Part shown: in pieces, positions 37,346 through 45,614 of the stretch
Position numbering within the stretch: the first letter of the stretch is position 1
How the letters are laid out: each line of letters opens with the position of its first letter
Assembly (NCBI GenBank): GCA_025454405.1
Contig: JALOON010000051.1
Location: forward strand, 52,846 to 116,845
Direction: 5' to 3'
DNA from: Oscillatoriaceae cyanobacterium Prado104
Lineage (GTDB): Bacteria > Cyanobacteriota > Cyanobacteriia > Cyanobacteriales > Microcoleaceae
DNA: 64,000 nucleotides
Position numbers and translations under genes: made by a program
The notes under the pieces: model-generated
The model's database searches: none
What the model was told of the DNA's origin: nothing
What the model saw: only the letters and a program-made list of their open reading frames with translations

Positions 37346-37807
37346 GTGAGAGTACGATCTTACGAAATCGGAGATACTCAAGAAATTGTGCAATTGTTTT
37401 GCGACACGGTACGCGAAGTCAACATTCGCGATTACACGCAAGCGCAAGTAGATGTGTGGGCACCTGCAGATATTGATATTGAAAGTTGGGCTGAAAGTTT
37501 AAGCAGTAAATTTACCTTCGTAGCAGAAGAGGGCGGTAAAATAGCAGGTTTTGGGGAATTAGAAGCCAACGGTCATATCGATCGATTTTACTGTCACAAA
37601 GATTTTCAAAGAAAGGGAGTCGGCTCGCAAATCTTAGAAAAAATAGAGTTGCAAGCCAAAAGTTTAGGAATTAAAAAATTGTTTGCAGAAGCTAGCCTTA
37701 CGGCTAAACCATTTTTTGAAAGCAAGGGATTTACTGCATTAAAACAGCAAGAAGTAGAACGCAGAGGGCAAAAGTTTATCAACTTTGTTATGGAAAAAAT
37801 TATATAA
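37346..37807 (+). CDS. GNAT-family N-acetyltransferase
   Basis: 153 residues. I start it at GTG 37346 (MRVRSYEIGD) because GGGAGA lies 7 bases upstream; a GTG at 37325 would be read out of the repeat tract. Motif A is FYCHKDFQRKGVGSQILEKI, giving the Q/RxxGxG/A acetyl-CoA loop, and the C-terminal PFFESKGFTAL is typical. Substrate unknown. Confidence 0.85.
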   Translation: MRVRSYEIGDTQEIVQLFCDTVREVNIRDYTQAQVDVWAPADIDIESWAESLSSKFTFVAEEGGKIAGFGELEANGHIDRFYCHKDFQRKGVGSQILEKIELQAKSLGIKKLFAEASLTAKPFFESKGFTALKQQEVERRGQKFINFVMEKII

Positions 37808-37992
37808 CAAGCATTGATGCCAAACTAAGATGTAAAATTATCTAGTGTCCGATCGATAGTAATTACTGTAGGGGGGCGTGTCCTAACTATTCTCGCCAAC
37901 AATCTTCAATCTCAAAAACCCGCCCCAGCCGGGATATTATAATTAATCGATCGGACATAATATTAGATCGAATAATTTGGAGGAGGAGTGCG

Positions 37993-38385
37993 ATGGTGAC
38001 AGAGGCTACAAATGTATTGGGCGGAAAATTAGAAATTTGCTGCACCTCACCAATAACGGGTTATTATCGGGACGGCAAATGCAATACCGGTGGCGGGGAT
38101 TTGGGTGCTCACACTGTGTGCGCGGAAATGACCGAAGAATTTTTGAAATTCTCCAAAAGGAGGGGGAACGATTTAAGCACTCCGGTTCCCGATTTTAGAT
38201 TTCCGGGATTGAAGCCGGGGAATCGCTGGTGTTTGTGCGCTTCTCGGTGGAAAGAAGCCCTGGATGCTGGATGCGCGCCGCCTGTTGTGTTGGCTGCGAC
38301 TCACGTATTAACTTTGGAATATGTTTCTTTGGATGAATTGAAGGAACATGCTGTCGATTTTTCGGATGATTCTGCTGATTCTTAG
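37993..38385 (+). CDS. DUF2237 family protein
   Basis: 130 residues. Conserved features: CCTSPITGYYRDGKCNTG, DLGAHTVCAEMTEEFL, PGLKPGNRWCLCASRW and ALDAGCAPPVVLAATH, the Cys-rich DUF2237 pattern (function unknown). A very strong GGAGGAGGAG ribosome-binding sequence precedes the ATG. Confidence 0.88.
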   Translation: MVTEATNVLGGKLEICCTSPITGYYRDGKCNTGGGDLGAHTVCAEMTEEFLKFSKRRGNDLSTPVPDFRFPGLKPGNRWCLCASRWKEALDAGCAPPVVLAATHVLTLEYVSLDELKEHAVDFSDDSADS

Positions 38386-38474
38386 GGAGGAATTAACGGG
38401 AGATCGAACTTAACTGCAAACTGTTTGAGTCCAAATAAACCGGTTTTTTTGAGATTGAAGGCGGCAAACGGGTA

Positions 38475-38593
38475 ATACTAAATCCGGGTTACTAATCCCC
38501 TTGATGAATTCTCCGTCGAGAACCCGAATCTATGCGATTGCGGAGTGCAGCGAACAATGACAATAACGGGGGTGGTAAACCCGGATTTGGTAT
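38475..38593. mobile_element. MITE-like element, CTAAATCCGGGTT family
   Basis: Ends ATACTAAATCCGGGTT (left) and AACCCGGATTTGGTAT (right) are inverted repeats with one mismatch. The left 45 bases are identical, in reverse orientation, to 44253-44297. No coding capacity. The rest of 38386-38807 holds only scattered ACCGG-type repeats. Confidence 0.7.
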
Positions 38594-38807
38594 AATTTCG
38601 TAAAAACCAGGTTTCTGCCTAATTTATAGTTGTTGAAAATTACCCTTCACAGATTAGAAGGGGCAATAACGGGCGATCGAACTTAATTGCAAACTGTTTG
38701 AAACTACAGAAACCGTTTTTTTGAGATTGGTGAGATTTCTCAAAGGTTTTAGTCTTAAGTTGACACCAACAGGCAATACCGCGTCCCTACGAAGGAAACA
38801 AAAAATT

Positions 38808-39401
38808 TTAATTTTTAATTCCCTGTTTGGGTTTCCCCAAAAGTTGAGCAGCCAGCGCACCGCCAACAAAGCCGAAGAAATGCGCTTGCCAAGAAACACC
38901 CGGTTGCGCGGGCAAAACTCCCCAAATTAAACTGCCGTACAAGAAACCGACAATTAAAGACATAAAAATAGCAGTAAAACTGCGTTCAAAATAGCCCCGC
39001 AGCAACAGAAAGCCGAAGTAACCAAAAACCAATCCGCTAGCACCGATATGAACTGAATTGGGCGCGCCAGTCAGCCAAACACCCACTCCGCTAACTAAGA
39101 TAGTGACGGCGCTGACAATAAAAAAGTCGCTAACTTCCCGCAACATAATCAACCACCCCAGCGTCAGAAAAGGCAGGGTGTTGGCGGCTAAATGAGCAAA
39201 ATTGCCGTGCAGAAAAGGCATGAACAGAATGCCCTCAAGTCCTTCGAGGCTGCGGGGTCGAATACCGAAAGCATTCAGCCTGCCTCCGAACACAAACACA
39301 TCCGCAATCTCGATAATCCACAGGAGGGCGGTGCATCCTCCGAGAATGGCGGCATGGGCTTGCAATTCGCGGGTAATACTTTTAATTTCTGAGTTACTCA
39401 T
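38808..39401 (-). CDS. Rhomboid-family intramembrane serine protease
   Basis: 197 residues, six predicted TM segments. HGNFAHLAANTLPF matches the rhomboid TM2 motif, the nucleophile Ser is in HIGASGLVFGYFGF (GASG), and the catalytic His is in SWQAHFFGFVGG in the last TM helix. Substrate unknown. Confidence 0.9.
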   Translation of the reverse strand: MSNSEIKSITRELQAHAAILGGCTALLWIIEIADVFVFGGRLNAFGIRPRSLEGLEGILFMPFLHGNFAHLAANTLPFLTLGWLIMLREVSDFFIVSAVTILVSGVGVWLTGAPNSVHIGASGLVFGYFGFLLLRGYFERSFTAIFMSLIVGFLYGSLIWGVLPAQPGVSWQAHFFGFVGGALAAQLLGKPKQGIKN

Positions 39402-40028
39402 GGTTTTGAGGGCAATAAGAAGAGTGTTAGGTGTTAGGGTGCTAGGTGGTAGGTGTTAGGTGATAGGTACTCAGCCTTAAACCTAGAATCAGTAAGCTTT
39501 TGGGGCATTTGTATCTTTCATTTAATTAGGTGGATTTACTGACCTGGGTTATGTCTAAAGGAATAAGACTACAGCAGCGCAGTGGCTTGGCAAAATCTCG
39601 TTTTGACAGGGATAGAGTTACATATAAATCTAGTTTATAACGCCTCCCACAGCATCCTAATGAGATTGTATGAGTTTTTTGCCCGCTGTTACGGAGAATG
39701 CGGATACGCTATTTCCCAGGTTTTTTGGGAGCTACGCGATTGGTAACTATTATAACTTTAATAGAAAATTCTGCCTTTTTAGCTATTGGACAATTCATTT
39801 AGATAGGTCACAATCAAAGAGTAACTGCAAGAAGGAATTCCAAAAGCCTGAGTTTGAGCTTTAAACTCAACTGAGTGCTTGGGTTCGCGCTTGTTTGTGA
39901 AGATTTCGTGAATCCCAGCAGTTTTTATCCGGTAAAGCCACACCCGATGTTGTAGATACTTGTTGTAGATAATTGCGCAACTCTACAGATAGTTCTCGAC
40001 ACCTCGTTGCAAAAGAGGAAAGAGTAAG
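39402..40028. other. Intergenic region, no gene recognised
   Basis: 39425-39470 is a GGTGTTAGG-type tandem repeat. The remainder is AT-rich with only short unsupported readings. A 64-residue frame at 39670-39864 has no ribosome-binding site or recognisable domain. Confidence 0.5.
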
Positions 40029-40427
40029 ATGAATGTATTCGAGCAAACAATCTCCGATCGCGCTCTGCCAATTTTGGTAGGGCTGAGTCCACAAGATACC
40101 GCAGTTAGTGCCGCTGCAAATTCCCAACGTTACAGTCAAAAACCCAGTCAAAATCGCCGCAAGACGACTTTCGATCCTTTGCATTCACTGAAGCAGCGCC
40201 TGGACAGCATAGAAGTTAAAAGTCCTAAATTTGCTCGGCTGTTGTGCCAATTAATTCCCGCGCAGTGTCCGTTTGAGAGGGAAGTCAAAATTTTCGATCG
40301 TACTCTATTTTACATTCCGCCGCTGTGCAAGCTCAACCCCATTTACGAACAGTTAATCGGGCTGCGCTTTCGGGCTTTGTGTTACTTGGCTGATGTGTGC
40401 GGCGAAGATGTGACGGCTTACTGCTAA
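40029..40427 (+). CDS. Mo-dependent nitrogenase C-terminal-domain protein
   Basis: 132 residues. The C-terminal half, with FARLLCQLIPAQCPFER, LCKLNPIYEQLIGLRFRALC and YLADVCGEDVTAYC, matches the small cyanobacterial domain family named after a nitrogenase C-terminus. Despite the name it occurs in strains without nitrogenase, and no nif genes are here. Function unknown. Confidence 0.85.
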   Translation: MNVFEQTISDRALPILVGLSPQDTAVSAAANSQRYSQKPSQNRRKTTFDPLHSLKQRLDSIEVKSPKFARLLCQLIPAQCPFEREVKIFDRTLFYIPPLCKLNPIYEQLIGLRFRALCYLADVCGEDVTAYC

Positions 40428-40490
40428 TCGCTAATAAGTTGAAGGAAGAAGGAAGAAGGAAGAAGGAGGTGTATTGCAATAAGCCTTTTC

Positions 40491-40534
40491 GTAGTGAGGA
40501 CTTTAGTCCTTCTCTTGAGGACTTTAGTCCTCAC
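40491..40534. repeat. GGACTTTAGTCC repeat between genes
   Basis: GTAGTGAGGACTTTAGTCCT and GAGGACTTTAGTCCTCAC; here each arm is itself palindromic. A short AGAAGGA tandem lies just upstream. Confidence 0.75.
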
Positions 40535-40622
40535 GACAAACTCATCAAAAATCTTGCCATGTCGGAATTTCCGCGCTATGATAAAATGTTTGTAAAAATC
40601 ACGGAAAAACCGCAACCGTTAC

Positions 40623-41939
40623 ATGGCAACGAAGCCAACGATCGCATTTACTCATCTGGGCTGCGAAAAAAATCGCATCGATACCGAACACACCATCGGT
40701 TTGCTGGCCCAAGCCGGCTATCAAGTAGATTCTAATGAAGAATTAGCCGATTACGTAGTAGTCAATACTTGCAGTTTCATTCAAGCGGCGCGCGAAGAGT
40801 CCGTTCGCACTTTAGTAGAATTGGCCGAAGCCAATAAAAAAATCGTAATTATGGGCTGCATGGCCCAGCACTTCCAGCAGGAATTGCTGGATGAATTGCC
40901 CGAAGCAGTGGCAATTGTAGGAACTGGCGACTACCATCAAATAGTTGATGTCATTCAAAGAGTTGAAAAGGGCGATCGAGTTTCTTTAGTTTCTGCTGAG
41001 CCGACTTACATTGCTGATGAAACTCTGCCCCGCTACCGCACGACATCGGAAGGGGTTGCTTATTTGCGGATCGCGGAAGGCTGCGATTATCGCTGCGCGT
41101 TTTGCATTATCCCCCACTTGCGCGGCAACCAGCGATCGCGGACGATCGAATCTATTGTGGCAGAAGCCCGACAATTGGCTGAGGAAGGGGTCAAAGAAAT
41201 TATCCTGATTTCTCAAATTACTACCAACTACGGCAAGGATATTTACGGCGAACCCAAACTAGCAGAATTGTTGCGGGCCTTGGGCAAAGTAGATGTACCT
41301 TGGATTCGGATGCACTACGCTTATCCCACTGGCTTGACTGCGCCCGTTATTGCAGCAATTAAAGAAACGCCGAACGTTTTACCTTATTTGGATTTGCCCT
41401 TGCAACACTCCCATCCAGAAGTTTTGCGGGCGATGAATCGACCTTACCAAGCTGGAATTAATGATGCCATAGTCGATCGGCTCAAAACAGCAATTCCCAA
41501 TGCCGTGATGCGGACAACTTTTATCGTCGGCTTCCCCGGCGAAACCGATGCCCACGCAGCACACTTGGTGGAATTTGTCAAGCGCCACGAGTTCGATCAT
41601 GTAGGAGTTTTTACCTTCTCTGCCGAAGAAGGCACTCCAGCCTATAGCTTGCCGAACAAACTGCCGCCGGAAATTATGGAAATGCGGCGCGATGCAGTGA
41701 TGGCAGCACAGCAACCGATATCATTGAAAAAGAATCAACAGTCGGTCGGTCGGGTAGTTGATGTCTTGATCGAGCAAGAACGACCGGGAACAGGCGAAAT
41801 GATCGGCCGATCGGCTCGGTTTTCCCCAGAAGTTGATGGATTGGTATATGTGACCGGAGAGGCGAGGCTGGGTTCGATCGTGCCAGTAAAAATTACCGGT
41901 GCAGATGTCTACGACCTTTACGGTGAGGTAAATAGTTGA
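40623..41939 (+). CDS. rimO: Ribosomal protein S12 methylthiotransferase
   Basis: 438 residues. It adds a methylthio group to an Asp of ribosomal protein S12. Two [4Fe-4S] sites: the N-terminal MTTase cysteines are Cys14 (LGCEKN), the Cys of NTCSF and the Cys of MGCMAQ. The radical SAM motif is CDYRCAFCIIP (~residue 155). C-terminal TRAM domain with RPGTGEMIGRSARFSPEVDG. LGCEKNRIDTEH and LPLQHSHPEVL distinguish it from MiaB. Confidence 0.95.
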   Translation: MATKPTIAFTHLGCEKNRIDTEHTIGLLAQAGYQVDSNEELADYVVVNTCSFIQAAREESVRTLVELAEANKKIVIMGCMAQHFQQELLDELPEAVAIVGTGDYHQIVDVIQRVEKGDRVSLVSAEPTYIADETLPRYRTTSEGVAYLRIAEGCDYRCAFCIIPHLRGNQRSRTIESIVAEARQLAEEGVKEIILISQITTNYGKDIYGEPKLAELLRALGKVDVPWIRMHYAYPTGLTAPVIAAIKETPNVLPYLDLPLQHSHPEVLRAMNRPYQAGINDAIVDRLKTAIPNAVMRTTFIVGFPGETDAHAAHLVEFVKRHEFDHVGVFTFSAEEGTPAYSLPNKLPPEIMEMRRDAVMAAQQPISLKKNQQSVGRVVDVLIEQERPGTGEMIGRSARFSPEVDGLVYVTGEARLGSIVPVKITGADVYDLYGEVNS

Positions 41940-42170
41940 TAGTTGGGGATTGGGCATTGGGGATTGGGCATTGGGTATTGGGCATCGGGCATTGGGCATT
42001 GGGCATTGGGTATTGGGCATCGGGCATCAGGAATTCTCCATTTCTCCCCCTCTCCCCCTCTCCCCCACTCTCCCCCTCTCCCCCTCTCCCCCTCTCCCCC
42101 TCCCCCCCACTCTCCCCCTCTCCCCCTCTCCCCCTCCCCCCCTCCCCCCCTCCCTACACGGCGATCGGAG
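41940..42170. repeat. GGGCATT and CCCCCTCT simple tandem repeats
   Basis: 41945-42030 is built from GGGCATTGGG(T/G)ATT units; 42040-42160 from CTCTCCCC and CTCCCCC units. They create open frames in all phases on the plus strand, none with coding character. Confidence 0.85.
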
Positions 42171-42309
42171 AATTTTAACGAATTTAATGTTTTGTTTCTG
42201 AATGTAAAGAGTTATGCTAAGATTAAGTCAGACATAAGCGGGGACGATCCAGATTTCTTCGCCATCCGAGCCACACTACAGGGCGATCCCACACAAGTGT
42301 CGATCGGGA

Positions 42310-42676
42310 CAGGCGGTGAGTGCCGGCGCATCCCCAGCTAAATACCGCACCCGAAAGATTGCGGGAGAGCGCCTGAAAAAACAAACTTTTCTACTGTAGA
42401 GCGTAGTGAAGTTTCATAAAGTGGGGCGAGTCACGCTCCTCACTATAAAAAGCCTCCGAGCACTGGCTACTACCTCAGAGGAAGTCCGACAAATCCCGAT
42501 CGGGAAAGTCGGAAAGTGCTGACCAAACCGCTTGCGGTTGGTACAGGTAATGATACAAACTCAAAGACGGCTGTCGGGTAAGTAAATTAGTCACCCCCGG
42601 CGAAGCTGCCCTATACTCGATTGGTATTTAAGAAGGTGCACCCAGGCGCAGCACCATAAAGAACTCGTAAGAGTTC
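42310..42676 (+). ncRNA. Strongly structured candidate noncoding RNA, unassigned (HEARO/omega-RNA-like hypothesis)
   Basis: A compact series of complementary segments with little unpaired sequence. CAGGCG 42310-42315 pairs with CGCCTG 42370-42375, enclosing CCGCA/TGCGG (42345-42349/42360-42364). GTGGGGCG pairs with CGCTCCTCAC (42421-42428/42434-42443). CCGAC/GTCGG (42486/42508) encloses CCCGATCGGG. ACCAAACCGC pairs with GCGGTTGGT (42522/42534). GGTGC/GCACC (42635/42651) and GAACTC/GAGTTC (42661/42671, GTAA loop) close the 3' part. No open frame covers it. It could be a long structured leader of the helicase gene 40 bases downstream, or an independent RNA. Size and multi-stem layout recall HEARO/IscB omega RNAs, but I cannot prove this. 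It does not match RNase P RNA, tmRNA or cobalamin riboswitch consensus elements. Confidence 0.6.
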
Positions 42677-42716
42677 CTGCAATTTAGAAGGCTAAAACTC
42701 GTTATTAGGAGCATTA

Positions 42717-44195
42717 ATGAATTTATCGTTTGAAGGCTTAGGTCTTTCGGAAGCACTCGTTCGCCATCTGGAAACACTAGGCTTTGCAGAACCTACCCCG
42801 ATTCAAGTACAAGCAATTCCGCACTTGCTAGCAGGTCGCGATGTCGTGGGCCAAGCCCAGACGGGGACGGGCAAAACAGCAGCATTCTCGTTGCCCATCT
42901 TGGAGCGGATCGATTTGAGTTTAAATGCAGTGCAAGCACTGATATTGACGCCGACTCGCGAATTGGCAATGCAGGTAACAGATGCAATTCGCGATTTGAG
43001 CGGTATTAGCGAGGGACCCGTCAAGCTGGGCAGTTCCGTACAAGTTTTAACAGTGTACGGGGGTCAGTCGATCGAACGCCAAATGCAGCGTTTGAAGCGG
43101 GGAGTTCACGTTGTTGTGGGTACGCCCGGACGCATCATTGATATGCTGAACCGGGGAAGTCTCAAACTAGAGCAAGTGAAATGGCTAGTTTTAGACGAAG
43201 CTGACGAAATGCTGAGTATGGGCTTCATTCAGGATGTTGAAAAAATCCTGGACGCTGCACCGTTAGAGCGTCAAACGGCGTTTTTCTCGGCGACGATGGA
43301 ACCTTCGATTCGCAAATTGGTAGCGCGGCATTTGCGCAATCCAGTTAACGTTACAGTCGAACAGCCGAAAGCAACGCCGAAGCGCATCCGCCAAGGCGTG
43401 TACATGGTGCCGCGCGGTTGGTCGAAGGCGAAGGCTTTGCAGCCAATTCTAGAAATGGAAGACCCGGAATCGGCGCTGATTTTCGTGCGGACTCGGCAGT
43501 CAGCGGCGGAACTTACCAGCCAACTGCAAGCAGCCGGCCACAGCGTTGATGAGTATCACGGCAATTTGAACCAAGCGCAGCGCGAACGCTTGCTGTCTCG
43601 GTTCCGCCAAAGTCAGGTGCGTTGGGTGGTAGCGACTGACATCGCTGCGCGGGGTCTGGACGTGGACCACTTGACCCACGTGATTAACTACGATTTGCCC
43701 GACAGCGTGGAAAGCTACGTGCACCGGATCGGCCGCACGGGCCGGGCGGGCCGAGAAGGAACGGCGATTACGCTGATTCAACCCATCGACCGCCGGAAAC
43801 TGCGTTTGATCGAGCGCCACGTCCGCCAAAACCTGACGGTGCGATCGATTCCGACGCGGGCGCAAATTGAAGCGCGACAGTTGGAGAAAATGCAAAATAA
43901 GGTGCGCGAGGCGCTGACTGGGGAACGGATGGCATCTTTCTTGCCGCTGGTGTCTCAGTTGTGCGAGGAGTACGACCCCCACGCGATCGCGGCTGCTGCT
44001 TTGCAAATGGCTTTCGATCAAAGCCGTCCGGCTTGGATGGGTGCGGATTACGCCCAGCAGGAAGATCCCCCAATCGACAATACCCTGAAGCCGATTTTGA
44101 TCAAAAAGCGGTCTAAGAATCCTGCGGGGGCTGCTAATTCTGTTACCCCGACAGGTTCTGGAAGTCCGACTTCTCCGGTGCCGCAGAACAGTTAG
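42717..44195 (+). CDS. DEAD-box RNA helicase, CrhR/CsdA-like
   Basis: 492 residues. All helicase motifs are present: Q motif and AQTGTGKTAAF (~46), PTRELAMQV, GTPGRIIDML, VLDEADEM (~157), FFSATMEP, LIFVRTRQ, ATDIAARGLDVD and HRIGRTGRAGR (~340). An auxiliary C-terminal region follows (~360-492). The start has AGGAG 6 bases upstream. The product unwinds RNA structure; cyanobacterial relatives are redox- and cold-regulated. The structured RNA immediately upstream may be its leader. Confidence 0.93.
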   Translation: MNLSFEGLGLSEALVRHLETLGFAEPTPIQVQAIPHLLAGRDVVGQAQTGTGKTAAFSLPILERIDLSLNAVQALILTPTRELAMQVTDAIRDLSGISEGPVKLGSSVQVLTVYGGQSIERQMQRLKRGVHVVVGTPGRIIDMLNRGSLKLEQVKWLVLDEADEMLSMGFIQDVEKILDAAPLERQTAFFSATMEPSIRKLVARHLRNPVNVTVEQPKATPKRIRQGVYMVPRGWSKAKALQPILEMEDPESALIFVRTRQSAAELTSQLQAAGHSVDEYHGNLNQAQRERLLSRFRQSQVRWVVATDIAARGLDVDHLTHVINYDLPDSVESYVHRIGRTGRAGREGTAITLIQPIDRRKLRLIERHVRQNLTVRSIPTRAQIEARQLEKMQNKVREALTGERMASFLPLVSQLCEEYDPHAIAAAALQMAFDQSRPAWMGADYAQQEDPPIDNTLKPILIKKRSKNPAGAANSVTPTGSGSPTSPVPQNS

Positions 44196-44213
44196 AAAGT
44201 TAGGTTAAAAAGT

Positions 44214-44241
44214 AAGGCGGGAAATTCCCGCCTTATTTTTT
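44214..44241 (+). terminator. Rho-independent terminator of the helicase gene
   Basis: AAGGCGGGA-AAT-TCCCGCCTT hairpin (9-base stem) followed by ATTTTTT, 19 bases after the stop codon. Confidence 0.88.
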
Positions 44242-44252
44242 GATAATTTTTT

Positions 44253-44297
44253 TCGACGGAGAATTCATCAAGGGGATTAGTAACCCGGATTTAGTAT
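44253..44297. repeat. Half-element of the CTAAATCCGGGTT MITE-like family
   Basis: 45 bases identical to the reverse complement of 38475-38519, ending in AACCCGGATTTAGTAT. No matching left end is found, so it is a truncated copy or solo end. Confidence 0.75.
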
Positions 44298-44331
44298 AAG
44301 AGAGCAATTGTACAAATGATATAGAATTGCA

Positions 44332-45606
44332 TTACAAAATAAGTTCGATCGTAAATTCAGTTCCCTCACCCGGAACTGACGTGCAAAACAATTTACCGCC
44401 GTGTTTGTCACTGACAATTTGCCGCGCGATCGACAGCCCCAAACCCGTGCCTTTACCCACGGTTTTTGTGGTAAATAAAGGTTCAAATAAATGTTTTTGA
44501 ATCTCTTGTGTCATTCCCAATCCGTTATCGGCAATGCGGACGATCGCCCTGTCTTTGCGAGTAGCAGTAGCGATCCTAATTGCCAGAGAACGCCGATCTT
44601 TTTCCCAAGCCTCTTCTAAAGCATCGATCGCATTTGCTAACAGATTCATAAATACCTGATTTATCGGACCCGGATAGCATTCGATCGCGGGCAATTCACA
44701 GTAGTTTTGAATCACTTCGATCTCCGGGCGCTCGGCCCGTTCTTTGAGGCGGTGTTTTAACAGCAAAAGCGTGCTGTTTAAGGCTTCGTGGAGGTCGATC
44801 GCAATTCGAGTATCGCGATCGGCACGGGCAAAGTTCCGCAGCGACAGCGAAATATCTTGAATGCGTTCGCTGCCTGTTTGCATTGAATCTAAAAGGTTAA
44901 AAAAATCCTCGATCGCAAACTCCAAATCTAACGTTGAAATCGCGCTTGCAATCTCCGGTACCGGTTGGGGATAATGTTTTTTATAAAGGTTAAGCACTTG
45001 AGTAATGTCCTCAAGATATTCCTTTGCGGGCGGAATGTTGCTGGCTAAAAAAGTTAGCGGATTGTTAATTTCGTGGGCGACTCCGGTAACGAGTTGCCCC
45101 AAAGCAGATAGTTTTTCTTGTTGGACTAACTGTATTTGGGCTTGCTGCAAAGCCGCTGTACGTTCTTTTACTTGCTCTTCCAAATTGTCGGTTAACTGTT
45201 TGAGCTTCCAGTGAATGTTGACTCGGGCGATTACTTCGTCTTGTTCAAAGGGTTTTGTAATATAATCTACTGCGCCTAAGGACAAGCCTTTTAGCTTGCT
45301 TGCGGCGTCAGCTAGTGCCGTCATAAAAATTATTGGAATAGCATTTGTTGTGGGGTTAGCTTTAATTCTGCGGCAGGTTTCAAAGCCGTCGATTCCTGGC
45401 ATTTGGATGTCCAGCAAAATCAATTCTGGCAAACAGTTTTTGCTCCGATCGAGCGCGCATTTTTCTAACATAGAAATTGCCGTTTCGCCGTCTACTGCTA
45501 CTCGCAGTTTGTAACCCGCACTTTTTAATGCTTGCGATATTACTGATAAATTAGTTGCATTATCGTCTACAATCAAAATAAATTTGTTTTCTGTACAGGA
45601 TATCAT
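44332..45606 (-). CDS. Response regulator-histidine kinase hybrid
   Basis: 424 residues, same design as the kinase at 8.4 kb: receiver domain (acceptor Asp in LILLDIQMPGIDGFE, Lys in ITKPFE), coiled coil, phospho-acceptor His in TGVAHEINNPLTFLAS, and HATPase_c boxes NLLANAIDAL, IADNGLGM, EPLFTTKTVGKGTGLGLS. It starts 8 bases after the end of the membrane sensor kinase gene on the same strand, so the two are almost certainly co-transcribed and may form a phosphorelay. Confidence 0.93.
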   Translation of the reverse strand: MISCTENKFILIVDDNATNLSVISQALKSAGYKLRVAVDGETAISMLEKCALDRSKNCLPELILLDIQMPGIDGFETCRRIKANPTTNAIPIIFMTALADAASKLKGLSLGAVDYITKPFEQDEVIARVNIHWKLKQLTDNLEEQVKERTAALQQAQIQLVQQEKLSALGQLVTGVAHEINNPLTFLASNIPPAKEYLEDITQVLNLYKKHYPQPVPEIASAISTLDLEFAIEDFFNLLDSMQTGSERIQDISLSLRNFARADRDTRIAIDLHEALNSTLLLLKHRLKERAERPEIEVIQNYCELPAIECYPGPINQVFMNLLANAIDALEEAWEKDRRSLAIRIATATRKDRAIVRIADNGLGMTQEIQKHLFEPLFTTKTVGKGTGLGLSIARQIVSDKHGGKLFCTSVPGEGTEFTIELIL

Positions 45607-45614
45607 ATTTCCTA

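Noticed and set aside
39670..39864. 64-residue frame in an otherwise empty region
   Set aside because: No ribosome-binding sequence, no hydrophobic or domain signature, and composition like the flanking non-coding DNA.
41936..42341. Three overlapping plus-strand frames rich in Gly, Ile, Ser and Pro
   Set aside because: They arise from GGGCATT and CCCCCTCT tandem repeats, which are open in all phases.
42310..42676. Identification of the structured region as RNase P RNA or tmRNA
   Set aside because: A GAGGAAGTCCGAC stretch and a CAGGTAA element recall RNase P RNA, but the conserved ACAGAAA and GGTAAGAG blocks are missing; the tmRNA ends and tag frame are also absent.
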